Positions 37,728 through 47,291 of a DNA stretch of 62,727 bases are shown one piece after another (positions within the stretch are counted from its first letter, which is position 1; every line of letters begins with the position of its first letter). The translations under genes and the position numbers were made by a program. Source of the DNA: a virus; IMG/VR virus record IMGVR_UViG_3300009703_000018, positions 1 through 62,727 of that record; one strand, 5' to 3'. The notes under the pieces were generated by a model. It saw nothing but the letters and a program-made list of their open reading frames with translations, was not told the DNA's origin and made no database searches.

Positions 37728-40700
37728 ATGGCAGAAAAATTTTCCTTAACAGCTCAGCTAAATTTACAAGCTCCTAAAAACGTAAAGCAAGTATTTAGTC
37801 AAATACAAAAGCAGTTGTCTGGAGCTACTGTAAATGTCAATGTAGCTAAGTCTGCACAAGCAGTAAAAGACTTAAATAAAGTTGCGGTTGCTACAAAAAA
37901 AATAGAAACGGAATCTAAGAAAGCGGCTAAAGGCGCTGACGTAATGGGTAAAGCTTTTGGCTCTGCTTTAAAGAACGTTCTTAGATATGACTTAGCTAGA
38001 AGAGTATTCTCTGCTTTTACAAACACTGTTGAGCAGGGCATCAAGGATGCTATTGATTTTGAAAGAGCTATGATCAGAATTGCTCAAGTTTCTGGTCGAA
38101 CGATGCAACAACTTAAAGGTCTTGAAGCCACCATAACAAGGTTGTCTACCACTCTTGGTGTCTCCTCCTCAAGTCTTGTCAAAGTTGGTTTAATTCTTAA
38201 ACAAACGGGTTTGTCTGTTAGAGACACAGAGCTTGCTATGGCTGCTCTTGCCAAGACAGAACTCGCCCCTACCTTTGACAATATCACAGATACTGCTGAA
38301 ACCGCTGTCGCTGCCATGAGACAGTTTGGTTTAGAAGCTAGTAGACTTGAAGGCTTATTGGGTAAGATCAATACGGTTGCTGCTAACTTTGCTGTTGAAT
38401 CTTCTGATATTGGTGTTGCTATTAAACGTGCCGGTGGTGCATTCAAATCTGCCGGTGGTCAAGTAGAAGAACTTATTGCGCTGTTTACTTCTGTGCGTGC
38501 TACTACTCGTGAAACCGCAGAAACTATTGCTACGGGTTTTAGAACAATCTTTACTAGATTGCAAAGACCCACAACGATCAAATTCTTACGTCAATTTGGA
38601 ATTGAATTAACAGACTTAAATGGAAAGTTTGTTGGGCCTTATGAGGCGGTTAATAGATTAAACAACGCTTTGCAAAATCTAGATCCTAGAGATCTTAGAT
38701 ATTCTCAAATAGTTGAACAGCTTGGTGGTTTTAGGCAAGTGTCTAAAGTTATTCCATTAATTCAACAATTCAATACTGCTCAAGCTGCCTATAAAGCTCA
38801 AATGGAAGGGTCGGATAGTTTAGCTCAAGATGCTGCTACCGCTCAACAATCTCTCGCCGTCCAGCTTCAGAAGCTGACTGAAAATGTAAAAGAACTATTT
38901 AGAGAAATAACGCAATCAAGCGCTTTCCAAGCTTTAGCTAAGATGGCTATTGGTCTTGCAAATGCCATTACTAAAATAGGCAAAGCCCTTGCTCCTGTTC
39001 TTCCTATTCTTGGAGCCTTTGTTGCCGCTAGAGCCGCTGCTTGGGCTGGTGGAAAATTGTTCGGTGGTGGAGTAGGTGGGTTAAATAATGCCCTTGGTAG
39101 TGCAATGGGTGATACCAGCGATGTCTACAAAGGTAATCGTGGTGGTAGAGTTCCCAAAAGATTTAGTCGTGGTGGCTGGGTTCCCGGTACAGGTAATGGG
39201 GATACTGTTCCGGCTTTGCTAGAACCGGGAGAATTTGTAATACGCAAATCAGCAGCACAGGCTTTTGGCCCAAAACTAAGTGGTATTAATAAATATGGTA
39301 GAGGTGGCGCTACAATGCACTCGGTGGGTTATGCAGGAACCCACGATGGCGATAGTTACCATGCTAGTATTACACCCACAGGACAGCCCTACACAACAAC
39401 CACAAGATTAATGGGTGCAGATGCTGTTGAAAAACCCGGAACTGGCGCTAAAGGTAAAGCAGCAAGAGATGCTTGGGCAAAAAAATACGGAGACATGCCT
39501 CATCCCGGTGATTTGGCTACAAGCATAGCTAAGAGCCATATGCGAGGAAGAGGTGGAGCAGCCTTTAATAATATGTTCTTTGATCCAAGCAAAGTAGATG
39601 ATCAGGGAAATAAAAAACAATATGGATACGATAGCACGGGTCGCAGACCACTTTTCAATGCTCCCGGCCTTGTAGAGAAACTACTAAATACCTACAGCGC
39701 AGATGGAAAACCCCTTGCTAAAAAAATGGCCAAAGGCGGCTTAGTTCCCTCCCTCCTTACTCCCGGTGAATTTGTTGTTAATAAAAAATCAGCACAAAGC
39801 ATGGGTTATGGCAAACTCCGAAGCATGAACCGTTATGCAAACGGTGGTGTTGTTAGTGGTGGTGGTGGAAATTCAAACGTTCCAATTAGTCAGGTGACTG
39901 GAGCTGGTATAGCTCTTGATCAATTAAGAGAAAGCGCTGTTAGCGGAGCGGGAGGCTTATACCAAATGGGCGAAGCCGCTACTATCGGCTACGCAAAAAC
40001 TGCTGGTATGGTAACTGGTATAGGCGCTGTTGCTGAACAGCTTGGTATGGGTGGAAAAGCTTTAGATTTCTGGACTGAAACCCTCGCAACATCAGGCGGG
40101 ATTTTATCTGGTTTTAACTCCATGATGGATCAAGCTCAATCAAGTGGATTTATGGATCAGCTTAGTGGCTTTGCCGACATGCTTGGAGACAAGAATAGTA
40201 AAGTTGGTGGCATCCTTGATAGCTTTGGAGGTAAGCTTTCCCAAAAAGGTGGAATCCTTGGAAAAGTTGGTAAAGGCATTCAAGGTGGTGGCGGCTTGAT
40301 GCAGAAGGGTTTAAAAAATGTGCAGGACTTCCGAGAAAAAGGGTTCATGTACAAATCTGTTAATAAGCAAGAAGCTAAGTTGGCACAGGTTGATCGCATA
40401 AAAGCTCAACCCGCAAAATTTAAAGCAAAAGCATTAGAACAAGCAAAAAGAGCAGAAGCTTTCAAGGGGACTGCAAGCAACCTAGGCCAAAGAGCTGGAC
40501 AAGAATTTGGCAAAGCTAAATCACTCAGAGCGCAGCAGCAAGCGTTAGTCACAAAACGTACAACCCCAATGGGTAAGGCAGGAAGGGCAGAATATCACAA
40601 GCTTGGTAAGATGGCAGACGAAGCTGAAAAAGCAGGAAAAGCTTTAAAGGCGCAAGGCCAAGCAGCAAGTGATGCTGCCAAAAAATTCGCAAAAAGCTCT

Positions 40701-43700
40701 GCTACAAACATGTCGAATTCTGCCAAGGCTACTAAAACAGTTAAAGCAATGGCTCCACAATTAACCAAGGCAGCAAAGGGTGCTAAGTTTGCTGCTATGG
40801 GATTAAAAGCGTTAAACCCCGTTGCTATTATAGCAGAAGTGGCTATAGGTAAACTAGGAAATGCAATTGAACAAGACGCCCTTAAGACAATTCAAAGTGG
40901 AGAATTTGAAGCAGAGGACGAAACTGGCCTCAAAGCAAAGGCTGCTGGTGGTAGTGCATTGAAAGGAGCCGCTACTGGTGCGGCTATTGGTATGATACTT
41001 GGCCCCTTTGGTGCTGCGGCTGGTGCTGCGGTTGGTGCTTTATGGGGTGCTGTTAAGGGTTGGATGAACGCTGCTAAAGAAATTGAAAAGGCTAAGTTTG
41101 GAAAAGCGCTTAAGAGTTTAGAAGGCTCAATGAAAGGGCTGGAAGAAGGCACATCATCTACGATGGAAGTCTTCACTGAAATGAAAAACATGAAGTCTGC
41201 CATAAAAGATTTTGGCGACTCAGTAGGTAGCGTAAAGACGGACGAAGCTAATAACAAAATAAGAGAAGCTGGAAACGCTATTCTTGATCATGCTAAAAAT
41301 AACGCTACTAGTGTAGAAGATTTTAGGGCAAGAATTAAAGACACTGTTGATTTAATGAATGAAGATGGATCTACTAGGAAAGACCAAATAGCAGCTCTAG
41401 AAAGAGAACTTGCTGCTCGACTTAAATCAGAAGCTGCCATAAAAGCAGCAGCCGAGGCACAAAGAAAGTTAACAAGAACGCTTGCTGACCTAAGAAATCT
41501 TTCAGGCATATTTAATGAAGTTAGCTATAGAGTTAAACATTTTGGTGAAATTATACAGGGAATTTCAGATCCACTGTCTGGTGGTGCTATAGCATCAATC
41601 ACTGACAGAATGAGACCAGAACAAGGGGATAAAAGGTCTATAGAAAGATTTGAAAGCACAATAGATGGTTTAAGTAATATAGCTGGAGAAGCCGGTGGTA
41701 AAACTCAGGGTCTGGGAAGGGTTGCTGGCAGAGCAAAAGAAGCAGGTTTCTTAAATAGAAATTTAGTACAAGCCATTACTTTAGCCTCAGAGTCAGGTGG
41801 TATTGAGGAAGAAGGTGGTGCTGCTAAAGCAATAATTGATCAGCTAACAAACGCCGCAACAGGAGAAGGGGGTAAATTTGATACTACTACTGGTTTAGGA
41901 AAACGTATTCAAGATCAACTCATGAAAGAAATGGATGAAGCTGATCTTAAAGAGGCGATGAAAGATCCAGCTGCTTTGGCTGAAAAACTTTCAGGAGCCG
42001 CAGATGAATACATAGAAGTATTTAAATCAGCAGGAGAGATGACAGATAAACATCTCCAGCAATTGCAGGCTGCTTATGCTCAAAAAGTAGCTATGGAACA
42101 AAGCTATATAAGCAAGATGAATTCTATTGCAGATCAAGAGTTTGCAATGGAAGAAAGATCAAGAGCAAGGCTTGGTAAAGACCCAGCAACTAATGCAGAA
42201 GTGCAAGCTCAATTCGGTTCAAAGGTCGGTAGAATGACCGCCGGTGTTGGTGGAATTGGTGGATTGAAGACGGGTGTTGCAAAAACGACTCTCTCAGCAG
42301 GGGGTGGCGTAGGTGATGTAGGAGCCGTAGGCGCAGCTTTTAGTGAAACTAGTGCAGCATTGGCTGAAAGCAACGCAGAGATGGCATCATTAGGCTTATC
42401 ATTTAGCGATTTAGCAGATAAGGGAAAAAGCCTATCAGACTCCCAAAAAGAACTTATACAAAAAAACTCAGATCTTAAGAGCGACTACGGAACTCTTCAG
42501 GGCGTACTGAATGAATACGCTAACTCACAACAAAGACTGACCGCTCTTAATAAAGAAGCCGCAGATGCCAGCAAGAGAACAGGAACGCTCAAAGACCTTG
42601 CCATACAGTCTCAGTACGGAACAGCAGAAGAAAAAGATTCAGCTAATAGACTTATCAATGCTGTTGCCATAGCTCAAACAGAAGGCTTGGATGCCGTTGC
42701 TCCCGAATTACAAAAACAAGTAATTGGAATACTTGAAAATATGGGAGAAGGGGACATAGTCAATAAAGACCTTGAAGCTAAAGGTTTTGGTGGTGCAGGA
42801 ATTACTACAGCAAGTGCTGAACAAGAAAGAATTGACAGTGAAATTAAAGATGTCGAAAAACAAGGAATAGATGCTCAAAAAGCATTAGCTGCTGAAGAAA
42901 AAAGTCGAATTGAAGAAATGTCAAAGACCATTGAAGATCTTCATAAAACTTTTATCAAAGAGCTTAAGTCTTTGTTTATTGCAGCAGACAGTAGGCGCGT
43001 AAAAGCAGAGTTAGCAGCAGCAGATGTGGCAGTTGATAAACAAACAGGCCAAATGGAAAAGCTTGTCAAGATTGCTGAAGCACAGACTGGTAAAAAGGGT
43101 CAAGAAGCTTACGATCAGTTCTTTGGTAGTAAGAGTGGTGGAAAAGGTCAAGCACGATTAGATGTAATTACCAGTGGAAAATTGAGAGAGGACAGAGCGA
43201 AGGTAGTTCAGGCTTCTAAAATGAAAACGCTTTTGGGAGGAGATGTCAAAAGAACCAAAGGCATGAGTAGTGGTGATGCCTTAGATACTGGCGATGCTAA
43301 TATCAAACAAAGCTTGATTGCGAAGAAACTTCTTGGTGATGAGCTTAGCACTTTCCAAAACCTAAGAAATGTCAGCACGCTTGATTTTGAAGCAACGCTT
43401 GATCAAAGTGGTGGAGAAGCCGGTGGGGTTGACGACTATAGACAGTCGATGGCTGACATCGAAGCGAACATGAAGAAGAACTACGAAGCATTAGGTCTTG
43501 GCGGTAAATATGACGAAAAAACTGGCAAAATGACCGCTGATGGTGAAGGATTTGAAAAGATAAAAGCAGCTGCCAAAAAAGAACTAATGGATGAAAAGGA
43601 AATCAAAGCAGATGAATTTGATTCAACTGTCACAGCCACAGAGCTTTATGGAAGAATTTTGTCTAAGATAGAGTCAGAAGCCATAACTGCTCAAGAAATG

Positions 43701-44636
43701 GGTACTAGAAAAGCCAAATCTGCTGGAGGTTTAGGATTCAAGGTCATGTCGGGTGGGGGAGCGACAAGCACCACCGTAGCCAAGTCCTTACAGGGTGTAA
43801 AAGTTGGTGGTGGGGAAAATGATATAGCAAATACTCTTGCGGCTTCCCAAGCAGATCAAGCAGCCGCTAAAGCTTCGTTAGATACATTAGCAACAGAAGC
43901 AACAAATGGTAATAGTCTTGATACGCATGATCATACAGCAGAAAGTTTATTAAAGGCTATATTAGACACACTTCAGGGTAAAAAAGTTAAGGGAGCCGCC
44001 GAAAAGACAGGCGAGACAATGAAGAAATCTCTCTCAGACATAGCCAAACAGGTTCATGGCCAAAAAGTTGAAACTGCTCCCATCACTAAAATGGATGAAA
44101 AGATAAAGGCGGCTATCGACAAAATGGGTGTATATGTTGGGGGTACTACAGCTCTGAACGAAGACATGGCGCAGACTATAAGTGGTGGTGGCCCGTTCAT
44201 GGGCGGTTTTTCTGGAGGTGGTGATGCGGCGCAGATGATAGCGGCTGCTGCTGCTGCTATCAACCCACAAGAACTCCGTCCTGATTCTTCGGGCGAGGGT
44301 ACTGTGGATTGGTCGGCAGATACTGAAGGTCTAAATGATAGTATTTCAAGATTCTCAAAAGCAACAGAAGAGCTTGGTGGAGTTATGGGTAATGCGCTTT
44401 CTGTCGAAGTTGGTGGTACTATAGATGTAAACGTTAATATGAATGGTGCAGAATTCCTAAAGGGTGCGCAAGATTCTCTAGGAAAGTATGCTTCGCAGCA
44501 AGTAAGTAAGGGTATTAATAACTTTATTACCCAAGGATTAAAAAACAATAACGTAAAAACAAGGCCAGACTGGGTTAATGAAGGTGGAACAAACGGCATT
44601 CCCGGTAGTAGTAATAATGAATCTGGGAGCATGTAA
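37728..44636 (+). CDS. tape measure protein with inserted SNase-like domain
   Basis: A 2302-residue tail-length ruler. ATG chosen because AGGTG lies 6 bases upstream; an in-frame GTG overlaps that site. Marks: long helical stretches, FERAMIRIAQVSG near 105-117, hydrophobic segments near 420-445 and 1080-1105 (GAAIGMILGPFGAAAGAAVG), and two copies of the tape-measure motif PGEFVIRKSAAQ (about 500) and PGEFVVNKKSAQ (about 679). Between these copies lies a staphylococcal-nuclease-like domain (about 533-665): D540-G-D542, R560-L-M-G-A-D565-A-V-E568 and G-R639-R match SNase D19/D21, R35, D40, E43 and R87. Length suggests a tail of about 0.3 micrometres. No lysozyme-type domain was recognised. Confidence 0.93.
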   Translation: MAEKFSLTAQLNLQAPKNVKQVFSQIQKQLSGATVNVNVAKSAQAVKDLNKVAVATKKIETESKKAAKGADVMGKAFGSALKNVLRYDLARRVFSAFTNTVEQGIKDAIDFERAMIRIAQVSGRTMQQLKGLEATITRLSTTLGVSSSSLVKVGLILKQTGLSVRDTELAMAALAKTELAPTFDNITDTAETAVAAMRQFGLEASRLEGLLGKINTVAANFAVESSDIGVAIKRAGGAFKSAGGQVEELIALFTSVRATTRETAETIATGFRTIFTRLQRPTTIKFLRQFGIELTDLNGKFVGPYEAVNRLNNALQNLDPRDLRYSQIVEQLGGFRQVSKVIPLIQQFNTAQAAYKAQMEGSDSLAQDAATAQQSLAVQLQKLTENVKELFREITQSSAFQALAKMAIGLANAITKIGKALAPVLPILGAFVAARAAAWAGGKLFGGGVGGLNNALGSAMGDTSDVYKGNRGGRVPKRFSRGGWVPGTGNGDTVPALLEPGEFVIRKSAAQAFGPKLSGINKYGRGGATMHSVGYAGTHDGDSYHASITPTGQPYTTTTRLMGADAVEKPGTGAKGKAARDAWAKKYGDMPHPGDLATSIAKSHMRGRGGAAFNNMFFDPSKVDDQGNKKQYGYDSTGRRPLFNAPGLVEKLLNTYSADGKPLAKKMAKGGLVPSLLTPGEFVVNKKSAQSMGYGKLRSMNRYANGGVVSGGGGNSNVPISQVTGAGIALDQLRESAVSGAGGLYQMGEAATIGYAKTAGMVTGIGAVAEQLGMGGKALDFWTETLATSGGILSGFNSMMDQAQSSGFMDQLSGFADMLGDKNSKVGGILDSFGGKLSQKGGILGKVGKGIQGGGGLMQKGLKNVQDFREKGFMYKSVNKQEAKLAQVDRIKAQPAKFKAKALEQAKRAEAFKGTASNLGQRAGQEFGKAKSLRAQQQALVTKRTTPMGKAGRAEYHKLGKMADEAEKAGKALKAQGQAASDAAKKFAKSSATNMSNSAKATKTVKAMAPQLTKAAKGAKFAAMGLKALNPVAIIAEVAIGKLGNAIEQDALKTIQSGEFEAEDETGLKAKAAGGSALKGAATGAAIGMILGPFGAAAGAAVGALWGAVKGWMNAAKEIEKAKFGKALKSLEGSMKGLEEGTSSTMEVFTEMKNMKSAIKDFGDSVGSVKTDEANNKIREAGNAILDHAKNNATSVEDFRARIKDTVDLMNEDGSTRKDQIAALERELAARLKSEAAIKAAAEAQRKLTRTLADLRNLSGIFNEVSYRVKHFGEIIQGISDPLSGGAIASITDRMRPEQGDKRSIERFESTIDGLSNIAGEAGGKTQGLGRVAGRAKEAGFLNRNLVQAITLASESGGIEEEGGAAKAIIDQLTNAATGEGGKFDTTTGLGKRIQDQLMKEMDEADLKEAMKDPAALAEKLSGAADEYIEVFKSAGEMTDKHLQQLQAAYAQKVAMEQSYISKMNSIADQEFAMEERSRARLGKDPATNAEVQAQFGSKVGRMTAGVGGIGGLKTGVAKTTLSAGGGVGDVGAVGAAFSETSAALAESNAEMASLGLSFSDLADKGKSLSDSQKELIQKNSDLKSDYGTLQGVLNEYANSQQRLTALNKEAADASKRTGTLKDLAIQSQYGTAEEKDSANRLINAVAIAQTEGLDAVAPELQKQVIGILENMGEGDIVNKDLEAKGFGGAGITTASAEQERIDSEIKDVEKQGIDAQKALAAEEKSRIEEMSKTIEDLHKTFIKELKSLFIAADSRRVKAELAAADVAVDKQTGQMEKLVKIAEAQTGKKGQEAYDQFFGSKSGGKGQARLDVITSGKLREDRAKVVQASKMKTLLGGDVKRTKGMSSGDALDTGDANIKQSLIAKKLLGDELSTFQNLRNVSTLDFEATLDQSGGEAGGVDDYRQSMADIEANMKKNYEALGLGGKYDEKTGKMTADGEGFEKIKAAAKKELMDEKEIKADEFDSTVTATELYGRILSKIESEAITAQEMGTRKAKSAGGLGFKVMSGGGATSTTVAKSLQGVKVGGGENDIANTLAASQADQAAAKASLDTLATEATNGNSLDTHDHTAESLLKAILDTLQGKKVKGAAEKTGETMKKSLSDIAKQVHGQKVETAPITKMDEKIKAAIDKMGVYVGGTTALNEDMAQTISGGGPFMGGFSGGGDAAQMIAAAAAAINPQELRPDSSGEGTVDWSADTEGLNDSISRFSKATEELGGVMGNALSVEVGGTIDVNVNMNGAEFLKGAQDSLGKYASQQVSKGINNFITQGLKNNNVKTRPDWVNEGGTNGIPGSSNNESGSM

Positions 44637-44648
44637 TAAGGTTAGGAC

Positions 44649-47291
44649 ATGGCAACTTATGAAGCAAAAGCTACATTAGCAACAAAAGCTTACTTTGGTA
44701 GAAACGGTGTTGCTACCCTTGCATCTGTAGCTCACATTAAAGGCTCTTTACATAAATCGGGAGAAACTAACTCCATCGGTCTTGTAATGCTGGGTGCTGT
44801 AGAACTTAACGCATCCAGAGATGTAATACCTAGCGGAACCAATAGGGAATATGGCTATTGGCGTGGCGGGTATAATAAGACCTTTCTTAATAAATTCGAT
44901 CAAGCATTTTTCCCTTTAGAGGGAAGTGGTCTATATGCTGGCGTTCCACAAGTTACCGTAACCCAAAAATCAACAGGAGGAGGAGACGAATCCGAAGGTG
45001 GCACTTGTGCCGATGGCGTAGGTGAGGGTGGCTGTGTCTGGATGTGGGACGGAGCTGAGTGGGATCTGTATGCTGATATGTGTGCAGACGGTGGTAAACC
45101 GGGGTGTGGTTGTGAAGGTACAAACCCAACCTACGCTGGAACCATGATGATGGAGATGGTGTCCATTGATTGTGTAGGAGGAAGCACTTCCTCAAGCGCG
45201 GGTGGTGTTGGTAATAATGTGGGTTACGCAGAGTGGGCTAAGGCCGGTACTCTAACTGAAAGTCTAGGCCAACAGGCTCCACAACAAAGAGCGTTATTCT
45301 TATCTAAGAGATCTTTCGTCAGTGCTGGTAGCGGAGTCGATTTAACTCAAAGTACAGGCTATTCAGTTTACGCTAAAGTTGTTCCTAGTGGTGATATTAC
45401 AGGAACAGTAATAATAGCTCAACATAGAGAAGACCCAGCTCAGTTCATTCTTGGTTGTGATTATGATGGTAAATATTACATTAGGTCTGACCACGTAGTG
45501 TCTGGCGTAAATAACGCTGTTTACGCTAAATCTAACAAAGGTTTTGAAGATTACGACCATCCAGCGCACGTAATTGGAGTTTATGCATCTGGAGATTCAA
45601 AGTTAAAAATATATGTTAACGGCCAAAAAGAAGGTGAGTCTCATGCGTTTATTAGAGATAAAAAGAGAGGCTCAAATAGCAATGTTGTATTAGGAAAAAG
45701 AGAGTTTGGTCTAGCCGAAAGAGGTTTCACGGGCTGGGTTGACGAAGCAGGGGTTAGCTCCCAAAGTTTTAAATCAGAAGATATTAAAAAGTTTCGTAAT
45801 AACACATTTAACATCACCGATCTTATATTTAATGCGAAGGTCACCCCAACAGGCGATAGTGGCTTTTCTGGATCGGACTTTGGCGATCTTGGTATAGACG
45901 CTCTTAATGATACCTTTATTGAATTTGTTGTTGATTCTGGTGTAGTAGGTGATCTTAATCCAACCGGAGCAAGAGGCGGTGCTTACGAAAAGGAGTTGTG
46001 GGGGCAAGAAAACTTCGCAATATCATCAGTTTTAACCTTTGACTTAACAGAAATTCCAACCAGATTTTATTCACTGCAAGACTTGTCTGTTGATGTTTGG
46101 GTTGAACACCTTACTAACCATCCAAGTGGCGCTGATTTGTCTGCAAGGTTAATACACAAAGATAAACACGCAGACGATAGAAACCTAATGTGGCATGCTT
46201 CAGGCGTGTCAGTTCCTTCCGGCTCAAAAAGATTCATACAATTTACACACCCATTAAAACACTCGCAGCACTATAGAGGTGGTTCTAGAGACTTTAGACA
46301 GGATTTTGATGATCATCAAATAGAGCTTATTGTTAAATACCCTAAGACTACTTTACCTTATGATGCTCACTTCAAGGTATTTTCTAGTAAGTTAAGCTTC
46401 ACTAGTTATGACACTCTAGCTTCGTTTAACACAATTCAAGGTTTGACGGAAAAGGGCGTTGTTAAGGGTCACGGTGCTTTAGACATCGACGGAAATCTTA
46501 TCTCTCTTACAACGGGCGATAGAAGCCTAACCTTGTATTCGCTTGGTGCTTCACCAATACCTTCAAGCACCACGATGAATATGTTCGTCGATGTCGGCAC
46601 CGCTGATCAAGCCCTAAACTTGGTTCTGAACCATGATTTAGAAACAGACATGGGTAACAGTGCTGTAGCTATAATGTCTGGAAGAGGTTCTGTATCTAGC
46701 AACTATGATATGAACCTGTTCACCAAAGGTGGTTTATTTGACAGAAGAATAACCCTTTTCCTTAAAACAAATGATCCAGCTTCAGCCTTTTCTCCAACAC
46801 TCCCTCTGGAAATAGCTGGTACGGAATTAGCGTACCCAAGAGACCAAAAGCTGATGGATTTGTACTTGTTTGCTAGTACGGGTCGCGGATCTCCTTCTGG
46901 TGAAATGAATTTGGTTATGCCAAAAACTATGTCTGGGCCATTCTTTGATAAAAGACTTTTGTTTGTTGAGGGTAGACAGCCTGCATCAGACATACCTTTA
47001 TATGTTCAGGTTAATGAGTCTGGAATAAAAACTATACCACTTTATACCGTAGGCCCAGACCTTTATAATGGAAGTGGTATAATGAATTTATTTGTAAAGC
47101 AAAAAACTTATTTTGGAACCTCAAGTATAAATGCAATACCTACAATAGTTGGCACTGGCCATATACCACTATATATTCAAGGTCATGGATTCTTGGGTTC
47201 AACAAGCACAACATCAACAAATTTTGTAATTCCAAACACTTTAGGTTCTGGAACGAACACAACAACACTTACTACAAGAGGGTATTTATAA
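44649..47291 (+). CDS. tail tip/baseplate protein with LamG domain
   Basis: An 880-residue protein. After a 100-residue beta start and a Gly/Cys-rich hinge (about 105-180), residues about 215-390 form a concanavalin/LamG jellyroll (VYAKVVPSGDITGTVIIAQH, LKIYVNGQKEGESHAF, NVVLGKREFG, GWVDEAGV), a sugar-binding fold. The C-terminal 300 residues contain about five degenerate repeats of the form 'LYxxGxxxxxxxxMNLFV', as found in phage fibre-like proteins. Follows the tape measure by 12 bases, the place of distal-tail proteins. Binding of host surface glycans is inferred. Confidence 0.65.
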   Translation: MATYEAKATLATKAYFGRNGVATLASVAHIKGSLHKSGETNSIGLVMLGAVELNASRDVIPSGTNREYGYWRGGYNKTFLNKFDQAFFPLEGSGLYAGVPQVTVTQKSTGGGDESEGGTCADGVGEGGCVWMWDGAEWDLYADMCADGGKPGCGCEGTNPTYAGTMMMEMVSIDCVGGSTSSSAGGVGNNVGYAEWAKAGTLTESLGQQAPQQRALFLSKRSFVSAGSGVDLTQSTGYSVYAKVVPSGDITGTVIIAQHREDPAQFILGCDYDGKYYIRSDHVVSGVNNAVYAKSNKGFEDYDHPAHVIGVYASGDSKLKIYVNGQKEGESHAFIRDKKRGSNSNVVLGKREFGLAERGFTGWVDEAGVSSQSFKSEDIKKFRNNTFNITDLIFNAKVTPTGDSGFSGSDFGDLGIDALNDTFIEFVVDSGVVGDLNPTGARGGAYEKELWGQENFAISSVLTFDLTEIPTRFYSLQDLSVDVWVEHLTNHPSGADLSARLIHKDKHADDRNLMWHASGVSVPSGSKRFIQFTHPLKHSQHYRGGSRDFRQDFDDHQIELIVKYPKTTLPYDAHFKVFSSKLSFTSYDTLASFNTIQGLTEKGVVKGHGALDIDGNLISLTTGDRSLTLYSLGASPIPSSTTMNMFVDVGTADQALNLVLNHDLETDMGNSAVAIMSGRGSVSSNYDMNLFTKGGLFDRRITLFLKTNDPASAFSPTLPLEIAGTELAYPRDQKLMDLYLFASTGRGSPSGEMNLVMPKTMSGPFFDKRLLFVEGRQPASDIPLYVQVNESGIKTIPLYTVGPDLYNGSGIMNLFVKQKTYFGTSSINAIPTIVGTGHIPLYIQGHGFLGSTSTTSTNFVIPNTLGSGTNTTTLTTRGYL

